A stretch of 64,000 nt of DNA from Trichobilharzia regenti (lineage: Eukaryota > Platyhelminthes > Trematoda > Strigeidida > Schistosomatidae). The translations under genes were made by a program, and so were the position numbers. The stretch covers positions 132,599,632 to 132,663,631 of the forward strand of contig OX235270.1 of assembly GCA_944472135.2 (NCBI GenBank), read 5' to 3'. The notes below the pieces were generated by a model. That model searched no databases. It worked only from the letters and a program-made list of their open reading frames with translations, and was not told the origin of the DNA. Shown one piece after another: positions 31,800 to 43,383 of the stretch (positions are counted from its first letter, which is position 1; each line of letters starts with the position of its first letter).

Positions 31800-32700
31800 C
31801 TGCCATAATTCTATCCACTTCAAGACGGAATCAGAGATGCCATTTTTTGCATGTTCTGCTAAGAAGGAGATTTGACGATTCTCTTCAGAGATCAATCTAC
31901 AGGAAATCAACATGGAATGGTTAATAAACAAATTTTCATACTTGGGTCCATTTGTGAAGAAAGAGAAATCTGATCAACTCTTTATCCTCAAAAATAAGTA
32001 GGATATGTACCAATGATACAATCGATAGTAAACTGGAGAGACTTAAACAAGTCCTCATGGAAAATGGACAACTTTCAAGATTTTCCGAGGAAAACATGAA
32101 AGTAAAGCAAAAGCACAAAAGAACCCCAAACAAGGTTGAAGAATCTGCTGTATAATGAGCGTTGAATTTAAAGGTGATACCTCAGTTGAGATTATGAAGA
32201 ACCGCTTATCTAGATCACTGATAAAATGCTTCTTTTATGGCTGAGCTGCGAATCAGTTTGTACAGTTGACAAGCGATTAATAGATGTGTAGAGGATAAAT
32301 CAACGCTTTGAGGGAACTTCAATGTGTGTTTATAAATTCATTTGTTTCTGTGGAGTTAGTTATATTGGCTGCACAAAACTCACACTTTCCAAACTCGTCT
32401 CTGAACATTACCCGGAATGGTTAGCAAAAGAACAATGCAAGACTATTACTGGCACGATTCTTGACCACTCGGTGAACTCATGCAACTCTACAACAACCGT
32501 CTTTTAAAATTATCTACGAGGTACAATGGTACAAAGGGAGTTTCTGAATTTGTGTATAGCAGAGCTGCTCAGAATTCGCCAATACAACCTCGAACTGTAT
32601 TTATAGAAAAGTTTTGTCCAGTCTCTTATTATACTGTGGTCTTAATCTCTTCATTAATCGTTTCCGGGAATTTTTTAATTTCTATTTTTAATATTTAGTT
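31800..32700 (+). mobile_element. Penelope-like element, decayed RT + GIY-YIG
   Basis: Reads CHFLHVLLRRRFDDSLQRSI, YRKSTWNG, two stops, then RICTNDTIDSKLERLKQVL and MENGQLSRF, matching the PLE at 10.8-11.1 kb. After further stops the nuclease appears at 32,322-32,507: CVYKFICFCGVSYIGCTK and SEHYPEWL. Family copies usually read YIGRT, so the R-to-C change may affect it. Many stops; inactive. Confidence 0.8.
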
Positions 32701-32934
32701 TGCTTTTATTTTTAGTAACTAATTTACTATTACCACTCTCACATGTTCCTTTTGTACATTTTCTTACCCTCCAAAAGCTTTTTACATGGACACTCAACTA
32801 CCTTAATTTTCACTGAATAAGGATTTTAACCTTATCAAATTTGTAACCCTTTCTTCCTTTGTGTCATCGAGTATTATGTAAAGTACAACTTTTAATTTTA
32901 CTCCTAAAGCCACTTCTGAGTAATTATATAGATT

Positions 32935-33258
32935 ATGCCACCCCTATTACTCAATAATAGACTACTATACATTTCTGGTAAACATAAATACGACTGCACA
33001 GCCTTTGAAGATGATTTAGTCGATAAAGAAGCATTTTCTTCGCTGAATTATCTCTTTTATTTTCTTCAAATCGAAATGCAAACAAGAAAACATCCTCAAA
33101 AGCCACAGGAAAATTCACTCTACCATATATATATAAACAATATCTCTGAAATAACGACTAGAATGCTGGAACAATTTGAAGCAGACATACCACACAAGCC
33201 AACACAATCAACTTCATTCAGTATTGTGCCTAACAAAGGAGCCAACAACAGAAGATGA
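32935..33258 (+). other. 107-codon ORF downstream of PLE
   Basis: An open frame starting MPPLLLNNRLLYISGK and containing YDCTAFEDD. A similar YDCTACEN occurs near 55.9 kb, also downstream of a PLE nuclease remnant, so both may be PLE 3' sequence rather than independent genes. No known domain. Confidence 0.3.
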
Positions 33259-33305
33259 AAAAAAAAGATAAGGTCGACAACATTTGAAAAATAAAGTGAA
33301 TTCAA

Positions 33306-33536
33306 ATGCGATCAATACCTACGTCGGTCGAAGTAGGCGTTTTCTCCAACTCAGAACTCCAAGATGATAAATTAGCTGGGGGAAAGACACGGTATGTATT
33401 CACTCAGATCGCTGCATATAAGCAATTACACACGCCAGTTCGATTGGGAGAATGTAGGAACGGCAATCAGAGGAAACACCGAAAATGCACTCAGGGAATT
33501 TCCAAAAGCCTGGGCGCCAAATCAATCAGGCATTGA
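33306..33536 (+). other. unrecognised 76-codon ORF
   Basis: An open frame starting MRSIPTSVEVGVFSN with no family recognised and no second copy found. Possibly chance. Confidence 0.12.
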
Positions 33537-33589
33537 ACACAACTCATTACTATGCATCAAATTTACTAACTGATAAAAGACTAATCATG

Positions 33590-33735
33590 TGAAGGATTTC
33601 AGATTGTTGGAGCTATATCTTGACTTCCCGATTCTGATTTTGATGTCTTCATCTGTTTCCCCTGTGATTGAAACAATGCCGCCTAGATAAGCGAAGGAAG
33701 TACCCTCTGTCACATTTCTCTATAGGTAAGAGTCA
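33590..33735 (-). mobile_element. RTE-A LINE fragment
   Basis: The minus strand reads TEGTSFAYLGGIVSITGETD then EDIKIRIGKSR, equivalent to TTSFTYLGSIVSTTGGTDED and IKARIGKAR in the 15.5-kb copy. About 45 codons; no tail. Confidence 0.7.
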
Positions 33736-34204
33736 ACTATCTCAAAGTGAAAAAAATACGGTTAGTGTATTTGTGGAAACAGTTGTGCAAACTGAGAGAA
33801 TGAGTTCAGCTATCAACTTAACTCATAGTTGGTAACATAAATGGGCACATTACTCTTGTGTAAACAACCTCAATTTATTCACACTGATTCTGACAACTAC
33901 ACAAGAAGTAAAAATCCCTTTTGAACAAACTACTTATAATCAGCAAAATTTCACTTCATTTAATACTGAAAGTGACCCAGTATAGTAATTACACTATGAA
34001 ATAAAATCCAGTCACATCAATATTTTCTAGTCCCTTTAATGAAAGGCAGAATACACTTCAGATGGTCTAATTACTGAGATTAACAGGGGGTGAAGGTGCG
34101 ATAAACTGCACTAGTACACACCTGCATACACAAAATCAATCAAATATCTAGCTCATCTACCAAATATTGAGAAAAAGTTTAAAAAACGCGCCATTTCCTC
34201 AGTT
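33736..34204. other. no recognised feature
   Basis: Unassigned. Confidence 0.5.
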
Positions 34205-34227
34205 GGTTAATGCAAAGAAATAATAAC

Positions 34228-34345
34228 TTCTTGGTTAGAGAACCACTTGAAAACCTGTGAAAACCTGAAAACAGCTGTCCAGTATTCCCAGATTTTCCAA
34301 TGGTTCTCTGACCGACATCACCTGTACATAATCAAATCCCTGAAA
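34228..34345. repeat. hammerhead-SINE tails in inverted pair
   Basis: GGTTAGAGAACCACTTGAAA (minus-strand SINE tail) is followed within about 40 bp by CAGCTGTCCAGTATTCCCAG and CCAATGGTTCTCTGACCGAC (plus-strand tail). No heads or ribozyme cores remain. Confidence 0.6.
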
Positions 34346-34384
34346 ATCAACACCTGATTTTTTAAAAAACTTTTGTGTATCCAT

Positions 34385-34440
34385 ATTCTTCTTCTTACAG
34401 AATTCAGTTTTCCCCGTGTTCAAGTCATCCATGGGACTTA
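34385..34440 (-). mobile_element. RTE-A scrap
   Basis: The minus strand reads DDLNTGKTEF, similar to MNTGKTKII in the RTE copy at 60.3 kb and NIDKTEVM in the 15.5-kb copy. Too short to be certain. Confidence 0.35.
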
Positions 34441-34599
34441 AGCCTTGAATTCAAATGATCTTATATTGCTGCGCCTAGAAACAGTCCTGGTTTCCAAGTA
34501 CAAAATATTAAATTAATTAAAGATGTTCACAGTAGATCAGTCATTGCCCTAAGAACTTGATTTCTCGTTCTAGGAAACACTGGTTCAAACAGAGGATTA

Positions 34600-34960
34600 A
34601 ATCGTTTATAGAATACTAAATAAAATGCTAAAGGCCTCTGGATACCGAGTACTATAAACAGTAGAAGCCATAGCCAGTCTCTGAGAAAAAAGTGGGAACT
34701 CTGAGTAAAATATAGAAAGAGATCCAGCTACTACCTTGGTTGGTTGTGGAATCTGATATGTGATATTCAGTTTAGTATTACATTTATACAATCAATGCAA
34801 TTTATTAATCTTAATGATGATTCATTATTATTTAGAAAAACACTAATGTTGTCAATGACAACAATAGTTATTTAATTACAATGTATCGATAATCTTGTAG
34901 AACCTGAAGCAAAAGAAGAGTTTTCGAGCTGAATATTCTTTGTCCACTAATCAGTATTTT
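34600..34960 (+). repeat. repeat W, copy 2, with damaged hammerhead-like end
   Basis: Shares GCTAAAGGCCTCTGGATACC and TTTAGTATTACATTTATACA with the 28.55-kb copy. Near 34,893 it has GTAGAACCTGAAG, then TTTTCGAGCTG and TATTCTTTGTCC, a hammerhead-like plan whose GAAA block is lost. Confidence 0.4.
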
Positions 34961-35289
34961 AAAGTATTTAATTTCTAGATGAATTAGTTATGCAGGTGTT
35001 CTGAAACCACTTGTAACCAGTAGTCAAGCAAATTAATGATGATCGCTTTCAAGAAACAACTATATTTAGAGGGTGAATGAAGGAGAAAGCTGACAGTAGC
35101 CGGATAGTTGCTTCTCTTCTAATTTCTAGTCTCATCTAAACAATACACGGATACTCTTTCACGCACTTTCACACCCAGGCGCCCACTGGAATACATCCCA
35201 AGACGTCTAGGTTTCTCAGTATGCTCAGTGTCATTAATTGACTTGGACGAAATCTAATCATCTTTGTCTTATTTTAATTTATTCATAGC

Positions 35290-35695
35290 GCTCACTGGTT
35301 TTCAATGGCTAACTTGAACTCATGTCAATCTGAAATCGAAACCCACCTTTCCAGTAGTAGTAGTAGTAGTATGGTATTAGATACAGCTAATTCTAATAGG
35401 TTATTTCTACTGTAGTATTACTAATTTGTTTAACAGAAACATAAGAATCGTAATGCCGTTTTCATACACCATATATTTTCCCTGCATAGAAATTCTCCAT
35501 TTTTCTAGTGTGACCAAAAATAAGAAAACAATGTCGCTATTAATTTTGCTAGAAAAGAAAAGATACCCAACCGATTTGATTCTTTTCTGATTGGGTTTTG
35601 CATACAGACTGTTGACGAGTCACAAGCTAAGCGAAAAAGGCTTCCAGTACTCCTTGGATTTCAGTGGTGCTCTAAATGAAGTCAATCTGTGATAA
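35290..35695 (+). mobile_element. hammerhead-SINE fragments (two)
   Basis: A tail-only piece at about 35,291-35,335 (CACTGGTTTTCAATGG). A longer piece at 35,597-35,695 has GTTGACGAGTCACAAGCTAA, CCAGTACTCCTTGG and AAGTCAATCTGTGA. The ribozyme region is too diverged to be a hammerhead. A TAG repeat lies between at 35,351-35,370. Confidence 0.5.
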
Positions 35696-35894
35696 AAAAA
35701 ACTGGAAGCTAATATTCTCTTTTTTTCCCTACAATCGTTCGAATAATTTGCGTTATGCTGAAATATACTCATCGGGTTAAGTTACATCGAAATGACAGGG
35801 GGAATTTGTGGCTTGGCTCTATATATTCCCTGGTTGTTGTTGTTATATACCCATAATTTCGTGTTAATATCAAGTTCTCTATTATGAATGTCAA

Positions 35895-36225
35895 TTGATT
35901 TTACCATTGGATAAGTGTGATACAGACAATGTGTACCAAAGGAATATTACTCTCACATATTCCCATGGTTAAGTACAGCATTAGCAACAGAACACGAAAT
36001 ACCCATTTGAACATTCTATTTGATGTTACAGACAGAGAATACTTTTCCCACAGTTATATACTGCACTAACAAAAGAATACTATGTTTATTTGAACATTCC
36101 ATTTCATGTAGTTTGATGTAATCACACGCTCAATGATTGGTTAATGAGTATATAAACAGCGGTTTGATCATTGGAAAATATTTCCCGGCTTCCGTATTTT
36201 GCCTTCTGCTGATACAACAAGACCT
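35895..36225 (+). repeat. LTR-like repeat, family 2, copy 1
   Basis: Shared with 44,770-45,010 and 50,212-50,425: GTGTGATACAGACAATGTGT, CTCACATATTCCCA, ATTAGCAACAGAA, CACACGCTCA(A/G)TGATTGGTT, GTATATAAACAGCGGTTTGA and TTTTGCCTTCTG. The TATA box and conserved downstream segment suggest a promoter-bearing LTR; no gag/pol is adjacent. Confidence 0.45.
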
Positions 36226-36384
36226 GGAATAGTAACTATTATTACTATTACTACTATTATTATTTAAAAGACTGATTAATGAACAAAGAATACTCTTTTT
36301 TATAGAGAAACCAAATGTATGAAATATTCTTTTCGACAAATTCGTCATCACGTTCTACATTTATATAGCAGTAATAATTAAAGA

Positions 36385-36625
36385 GTGTGTCGGTGGCACA
36401 GCGGTAGAGTACTCGCCAAACACGCAGGTGGTCTGATGTTCGATCCCCGGCCACAAACACACCCCATTCACCTCACTAAGCCAGTAGTAATAAAACTGTT
36501 AAAGAGGGAAGGTTAGGCATTAGACTAGCAACCTCATCCTAAAAAAAAATAATCATCATTGCTACCGAAACTTCAAGCCTCTCTATTTTGAAGCCCCATG
36601 TTCCACTAAAGGAATAAAATAAAAT
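36385..36625 (+). mobile_element. SINE-R, near full length
   Basis: Head GTGTCGGTGGCACAGCGGTA and GTTCGATCCCCGG (A- and B-box regions), CACCTCACTAAGCCAGTAG, GAAACTTCAAGCCTC, and tail GAAGCCCCATGTTCCACTAA then AGGAATAAAATAAAAT. One of the better-preserved Pol III promoter regions here. A minus-strand remnant of the PLE-type hammerhead-like motif lies just upstream, near 36,322-36,360. Confidence 0.8.
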
Positions 36626-36848
36626 AATCAGAGAAATATTCTTAATGACAACACTATTGTTTTCTCCTAAATAACATTGAATCTGTAGTATCGATAGGTG
36701 GTTATACACACACACACACATACACAATTTATGAATTTATAGGATTGAAAGAGGGCCAGAGTAGTAATAGTGGCTGAAACTGCTTCTTTCTCACAAAGAA
36801 ATCCAATTAATTTAAGCGAGTAGCAATGGCCACTGATGTTTGGAGTGT

Positions 36849-37250
36849 TCAGTTTATAGAGCTCTTTAGTAATTTATTCAATCCCCCATAGACAATAGGC
36901 AAAGACACTTCAATTCTAGCTTTGTGATCCGGTGCTATGATATCGAACCACTGGTGATTTTTACGGAACCCTTGTTTTAGTCGCACTGGTAGGTGTTCCT
37001 GAGAATGTAAAATTAGGTTCCTAGAGCAGTGGCTAATACAACTGACTGGAGAACAGGAGCAGTTGAACTGGCAGATACAAGATGAGGTGGTTAGCCTAGT
37101 CATCATTTCATCTCTCAGTCTCAGAATCACAACCAGTTGTGTGGAGAATAGAAGCTTCAGTTTGACCAGAATTAAATGTTCTTTGAGTCGACTTTCTCGA
37201 CTTGTTGATATATCACTTTTGAATAACAGTCGTATGTATGGAGGTTTCAT
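36849..37250 (-). mobile_element. Penelope-like element, GIY-YIG region, decayed
   Basis: An open minus-strand frame of 133 codons reads LLFSTQLVVILRLRDEMMTR, then CICQFNCSCSPVSC, positionally the CVYKFTCSCG-YIG start of a PLE nuclease, then SQEHLPVRL. The expected YIG is not intact. Similar to the copy at 49.16-49.56 kb (LRDEMMTRLTTSS against VRDEVMTRLATSS), so a distinct PLE lineage. Inactive. Confidence 0.65.
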
Positions 37251-37269
37251 GTTAACAGATAGAAAAGAA

Positions 37270-37640
37270 TCCTTTTCTACTCTCTTGGTGGTGTGTTTTG
37301 TGATGAAGTTTTCAGAGTAGCTGAAGGTTTTTACTAAATTTCTTTTATGCCGCTGAGGAACAAGTCCATAAATTCTGTGCTACCTCTCATAATTTATCTC
37401 ATACTCAATTAGTTCAGTGTAATTATATTAGTGCATATTAATCTCTCTCACTTACTGATACTTTGGAACTGTAATCACCTATCGATACTATTGATTTAAC
37501 GCAATTTAAAACAGAATTAATGTTGTTGATATCAATATATTCCTTTAATTAATACTTTCATTTAAAATGTAGGACGTGATGACGAATTTGTCGAAAAGAA
37601 TGTTCTTTGTTCATTAAACTCAGTCTTTTCAGTTTTTTAT
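37270..37640 (+). repeat. repeat W, copy 3
   Basis: Related to the region at 49,690-49,980: TCTACTCTCTTGGTGGTGTG against TCTACTCTCTAGGTCTTGTT, then TCTTTTATGCCGC and CATAAATTCTGTG. It ends in the hammerhead-like motif at 37,572. It lies on the 5' side of the minus-strand PLE nuclease fragment and may be part of the same element. Confidence 0.4.
37572..37612 (+). ncRNA. PLE-type hammerhead-like motif, core altered
   Basis: Stem I GGAC/GTTC (one G-T pair), GTGATGA where CTGATGA is expected, stem II about two pairs, GAAA (37,593-37,596), stem III AAGAA/TTCTT with a TG loop. The C-to-G change at the first core position should abolish cleavage. The same change occurs in the copy near 36,322-36,360 (minus strand). 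Confidence 0.45.
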
Positions 37641-38650
37641 GGGCATCATCAAGTTATTATTATTATTATTTAATTCCGTATTCTAAGGAAGGTGCAATTT
37701 AAGGGAGGTTATAATTTTCAACTTACTGAATTTTAGAAATTCATAAAATACCGTAATAAAATTTGATAGTTTGGATGACAAATGAATACTAATCACAAGG
37801 TAGAAAGCGGTGGTGGTGGTGGTGGGGGCATAGAAGTCTATAGAATACACTATTTTGCGTATTTTTGTGTTACACAGGAATTAGTCATCTATTTGCAATG
37901 AAATCAGCGCAAAGATGTCTTTCCTATTTTTTTCTCACACTAAAGCTGCTCTTGTAAGTCTACATATTGTGACTCAGGAAAAATTAAAATGAGCATATCA
38001 TCTCTTTGTTTTTTGAACATGACAAAAAAGAATCCGTTACTGTCGGAAGACGTGAATACTAGTCACAAAACATACTCAATTATATAAAAGCAGACTACTT
38101 AACAGTGTATCCCAGCGTATTTACTTTTTCTTCTGAACCTTTCACTGAGTAAGATACTACGTCTTTAGCAGAATTAATGCGGACTTATTAACCATTAAAA
38201 TATGCGGACTCAGAGTGTTCAAATTATTCCGAGAAATGAGTAGCATCTATAGTCTGGATATATTTGCGATCATGAATATAGTTGTGCAATATATATGGCA
38301 ATTTTTCGAATACAACTTAGATATGATCAAGGCTTGAATAAAGAAAAAAACTTTTGGAGATTGAAGATGAAATATATGTGCATATATGAGACAGGACTTG
38401 ATCAGTTTTCTTCGTATACACAGGTACCCTGCTTCTAAGTGCATATATATATATATAACTAGATTTTCTGTTATCGGAGCTAATTTTGCTTGAGCAGTAT
38501 TATTTTACATATTTTTATAAACATACTATCAAGCTCTTAATAGTAATAATAATATGGCTTTCTAACGATTAGGTGTCAGAGTTGTCAGTGTCAGCCTCAA
38601 TATTCCACATTTCGCATAAGGCACTGGTGGTGGTAATTTCAGGAGACTAC
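37641..38650. other. no gene recognised
   Basis: Unassigned, with a GGT microsatellite near 37,808-37,830. Confidence 0.45.
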
Positions 38651-38655
38651 AACCT

Positions 38656-38870
38656 GAAGGATGCTCGCCAACTAAGCATATGGTCTGGGGTTCGATCCCC
38701 GGCCACAGACGCCCCCCCATTCACCTCGCTAAGCCAGTAATAAGACTGGTTAAGAGGGAAGGTTGGGCATGAGGCTAGCAGCCGCATCCCGTAAAAAAAA
38801 CAAGCACCACCGCTACTGAAACTTCAAGCCTCTATCTTGAAACCCTATGGGAATGTAAAGGAATTATAAT
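38656..38870 (+). mobile_element. SINE-R, head partly lost
   Basis: GGATGCTCGCCAACTAAGC, GGGGTTCGATCCCCGGCC (a good B box), CACCTCGCTAAGCCAGTAAT, ACTGAAACTTCAAGC and the tail GAAACCCTATGGGAATGTAA then AGGAATTATAATTAAAAAA. The A-box side is replaced by unrelated sequence. Confidence 0.75.
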
Positions 38871-40995
38871 TAAAAAAATGATAACAACTGAAGGATCAAG
38901 CGTTAAACATGATTTTATGGACTGAAAACTGCATAGAATCATATATAAATAAAAGAAAGTGAGGATGGGCACTATGCATAAATAAAAAGTGGTATTGTTT
39001 AATAGAACTCACATTGTCCATTGCATCGACGGATAATTTTGTCTAGAAATGTATTCTGTGGTGCAACAAGACCACGTCTAGATCCACTCATTTCTTCTTC
39101 TGATGCTACTGGTGATTGCTCTCTCTAGCTCTCGGCTAGCTATTAGTCAATTTGACTATTTTTATGTTATGTTAATTTGATTGATTATATCACACCTGAT
39201 GCTACAATATCATGCAACAGATACATTATATATCCAGGGGGGTATATATGCATGTGATTTTCTCTCGCATACATTTTTTGTTGTAGTTGTTGTTTCATTC
39301 TTAAAAGATTCATATCCAAAATAGGGATCACTGATTGTTGTCATTCAGTGGGCAGTGAAGGAGTAAACAGAAAATTACTGCTGATGAAATAACTGACTAA
39401 TTATCTGACAAATAAGCCGTGATGACCGACCTCACGAAATTCCATGCCTTCTTCCTTGTCTTCTTCTTTTTCTCAGTTTCGAGGAAATGGGTGAGACGAT
39501 CTCCTGATCGGGTCAGTTCAGTTTGATGCTGATATCGTCAACACTAAAATAGTAATTATTATTATCATTATTGTTATTATTGAACGCATTGAAGAGATTC
39601 CGTTTCAATTAACATGGAGCATCACTTTTATAAATATTTTAAAAAAACCTGATTAATTAATTAATTAATTTCTGCGTGTTTTAAACAAGATTATTCCGTT
39701 TCTTTGCTATTTCACACTATTCAGCAATATTTTTATAATATGTGTGTGAGTAATCATATTTGCATCCTTTATTCAACTAATAATATATTATTATTATTAA
39801 ATGTATGTAGTGCTCCTTTTCGATTCTGCTATAAGTAATTAAATATAAACATTTGTTAATATCTTATAACTTTTATTTTACACACACAGAATTTATTATA
39901 AATATTTGGGCATGAATCCCTAAATTGACCAATTATCTTTGTGTTTTCCCTAGATTTTTAAAACTCATTCACTTATTCACTAACACACTCACTCATCCAC
40001 TCAGTCACTCACTCACTCAACAGTAGTGGTAGTATTAGTAGTGTAGTAGTAGTATAGCTGTAGCAGTAGTATTAGAAGGAGTCAGTCTTCTCATCACAGT
40101 TGGAGATATATATGTTCCTTTCTCTTTGTATACGCATGAACACTTGACCAAATAAAATAGTAGGCAAAAAAGATATGTTGTGTACTCAGGGAATGGGTGA
40201 CTTTCTTTCATGTGTGTGTGTGTGCGTATATGTGTATTTGTGTGTATATTTATGTGAGTAAGTTGCTAGCTTATCGAAAATTCAGTGAGTGAGTGAGTGA
40301 GAAAATTAGCTTCTGTGAGTTCATCTCTCTCTATATGTATGTGTGTATGTATGTATACAAAAATATGCACCAATGTGTATACGCATGTAGTACAACTAAT
40401 AAAACATAAACTGTTATACGTGTTTACATACATATAGAATATTCATGTATTAATTGATAGGAATACTTTGCATGTATGCGTGTCCGTGTGTCTATACTTT
40501 CTCCAAATTATCTAATGTTTACTTATACATTCCATAAAAATTTGAAAAAATGAATAATGCATTTTTAATATATATATATAGACAAAATTACGTCTGTAGG
40601 TATCTGATAAAGAGAAGAATTAATTTGCTAGGCAGGGAATAGGTCAGTTTCTGTATGTACACTTATGTATTTCAGTAGAGTACTGTTGCTCCAGTGATAG
40701 ACTAGGCGTCTTTTAAGCTCTTCCTTTTCTCTGTTTCTGTTTTTTCAAGAGAGCTAGCGCAGTGGGGGTAGGGGGAGGGGGGTTAGTCACTCTACAGGCA
40801 GTATACATCTGTGCTGAAAAGTGATCCACAGTGCTCCTACCAACTGCAGACACAGCAAACTGTTACCACCTCGGTCAAATGAAAAAATCACGGAATCTCG
40901 CAACGTGATGGTGTTTGAAAGCGAAACATATATATTGCTACATACTACAAGACAAAGAGTAATTGGGCGTAAATCTACTCAGATTCAGTCATTGC
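38871..40995. other. no transposon recognised; simple repeats
   Basis: The longest stretch without a recognisable element. It holds an ATT tract near 39,554-39,580, TTAA repeats near 39,650-39,670, CACTCA-type repeats at 39,966-40,018, a TAG-rich tract at 40,023-40,070, GTGT near 40,211-40,235, GTGA near 40,284-40,301 and a G-rich run near 40,762-40,782. No exon was recognised; possibly intronic or intergenic host DNA. Confidence 0.45.
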
Positions 40996-41001
40996 ATTTC
41001 T

Positions 41002-41513
41002 GAACATCATACTTCAGGGTTATACAATAGATAAACAGCATCCGTTCATAGCTCTGTTTTAGCACACCTCGTAAACAATGAGTCTAAAGCTGATATTAGA
41101 AAAGCATTTAAAGTTATTTATTGAATTCCAACTTGTATTAATTTCGCTTGACGAGTTCGTCTTATACATGCATACATGCATACATACAGCTGAAGTCATC
41201 GAAATCCACATGAAGGAGCCAAACCTGTTTGTTCAGAAGAAATTCGTACCGCCACTTACTTTCCATACTTTAGCCACCATTACATTAAAAGTAGAAATCT
41301 GACTATTCCACCCTTCCCCTAAGGCTTTTACGAATGACCATTGTCCAAACTGCTTTATATTTCTTGGATTGTCTATTACATAATCAACTTGAACACTCAA
41401 TAAATTCATTGATCAGTCTTCAGTTTTTTCCAAAATTAAATAATGGATTATCCGATCCACTTGTAGAAATCATTTCTACCCTTTTAATTATTTGTATTAA
41501 TTTTCTTGGTTAG
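41002..41513 (+). repeat. unknown repeat Y, copy 2
   Basis: Partner of 8,553-9,031 in direct orientation. The 74-codon ORF (41,078-41,302) is identical at the protein level. Relative to copy 1 there is about 60 bp of extra sequence after TTCAGGGTTATACAAT and a four-base deletion in the TATTT run. Confidence 0.8.
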
Positions 41514-41895
41514 TTGTCACAGTAAACAAACTTATCGCCACTGGACTGGTAAATTTCTTTTTTATTTTATGTGTTTCAGAGTGGGGCGAGAGATGGGGAT
41601 CTAACTGAAAAATAAATGTCTTTGCTAAATTCTCTTGCCTTCTAAAATAGCACTTAGTAGGAGCTAAGTGTAGCGTAAGTTGTTAAATTATTAGGAGTTT
41701 AAAGGACTGAACACTGTCCTGAGAATAATATATCTAGCTGCCAAGCCTGTAAGCCTTTACCAAACGACCAGTTGTTTAAAACAATCAAAAGTGAACAAAC
41801 TCCCACCTCATGTTACCTCCAACTGTGTTTAACAGTTTTTATATGTAGGTTCCAACCCACATACATTGGAAGAACAGAGAGAAGAGTTGAAATTA

Positions 41896-42470
41896 GATGG
41901 TTGGAAGCAATCCACAGTAAGCCTTGCTTGACCTAGGTTTTTTGCTAGTTGGCACTCACCATTCAGAAAGGCGTACCTGAACATTTTAAGGAACCCGTGT
42001 CCTTTCTGGGATTCGAACCCGCGTCACCTAGTGCTGAAGTCAGAGATGTTACCACTGTGCTTTCCGGCTCACGATTGACCTCCTTCCTATATTGGACTGT
42101 ATTGGATACTTCGACTGGACACTAGTTATAAGTGTGATGTGTCTAGTCCCTTGTTCGGTGCAGATCGAACTGTATCAGTCAAGTCTGCAATGTGGTTACC
42201 ATTCTAGGTGGCTCGCTAAAAAAGTGTTCCTTTCAGGCTGCAGATACGCCTTGCTGACAAGTTACAACTAGCACGAAACCTAGGTCAAGCAAGGCTTCCT
42301 GCGGATTGCCTCTAGCTATGTTGCCTCAACAATTCACAGTGCAGCTTAATGGTGAGCCGCCTACCTTGACGGTGGCCATATTGCAAACTTGACTGATGGA
42401 ATTCAGTCTGCATTAAACATAGGACTAGACAAATTACACTAGTTGTTAATTAGTGTCCAATCAAAATAGC
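41896..42470. repeat. inverted-repeat composite element, copy 2
   Basis: Same layout as 3,736-4,250. Outer arms at 42,117-42,217 and 42,352-42,458 are near-complements of about 100 bp. A second inverted pair is formed by 41,896-41,955 and 42,262-42,318. The minus-strand SINE-like part has GGGATTCGAACCCGCGTC (B-box complement) and CACAGTGGTAAC on the minus strand. The arms are longer here, extending to a GGCTCGCT/AGCGAGCC-like region. Confidence 0.7.
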
Positions 42471-43383
42471 GAAGGGTTATTGTGCGTATTTTTTAAAACA
42501 TATCAAAGAAACTGAGAGTAAAGCGCTAAGAGGCGTTGAACAGTACAATTTGTGCGTTGTGTTGTATAGGCAACTGTTCACTATTGTCGACAATCTAAAG
42601 GTGTTGAAAATAACCAACAGACAGGAAAAACCTAACCTGCTTATTTTTGCTGAGGCAGTTACCATCAAACTATTGAAGAAAGAGTTGCTGATGTATTCTA
42701 CACTACATTAATGACTAGCCTTACATGACAAACTACACAGTTTTAATAAGTAATGCGTTCTCCCTCTTAAATTTTATGTGCTGTGAGGAGTATTTAATTG
42801 TTTTCTACAGTTATATAGCCTATTATATTGTTTTACTCCTTGTGATTAAATTTTGTTTCCGCCAAAAGGTTTTCCAAACTGTCTTTCTGTTTTCAAGCTT
42901 ATTCATCTAAATTATCCAATGCTTAGGCCTGCCTTTTAATTAACTAATTATTTAACAGCTTACATCATTCCCGTAATTATGTCATCAGTTGCTTCTTGTC
43001 ATTGTGGAGTAAGTATGTTCAAATCTTTAATGTAACCTAAATATAATTTTCTGGTATTGTTCAAATTATGCATAGTCAGTGTTGAGGCGAATATCTCTCT
43101 CTTTTAACTTAATCAGGTTTACAAATTTTACTTGTAATCAGGTTCAAACTAGCGGTATATAGGCTACAATCCCAGTTGATTTTTGACTCATCACATCCGA
43201 TAATAACTATTGTATTCTTATATTAAATGAATTTAAAGCTGTAAAGGCCTAAACAGAAGAAGTTACTGACAAAACAACGAGTGTTTCCAATTATTCTGCC
43301 TCAATTTACTCCAGGGATATTTACAGATGACCAGAGTATAAATAGTAAAAATAGAGATTTCTGGAGAAGGAATTTTTTCAGGT
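42471..43383. other. no recognised feature
   Basis: Unassigned AT-rich sequence. Confidence 0.5.

Noticed and set aside
38656..38710. Possible tRNA gene with good B box (GGTTCGATCC)
   Set aside because: No acceptor-stem pairing or complete cloverleaf; it is the head of a SINE that continues into body and tail.
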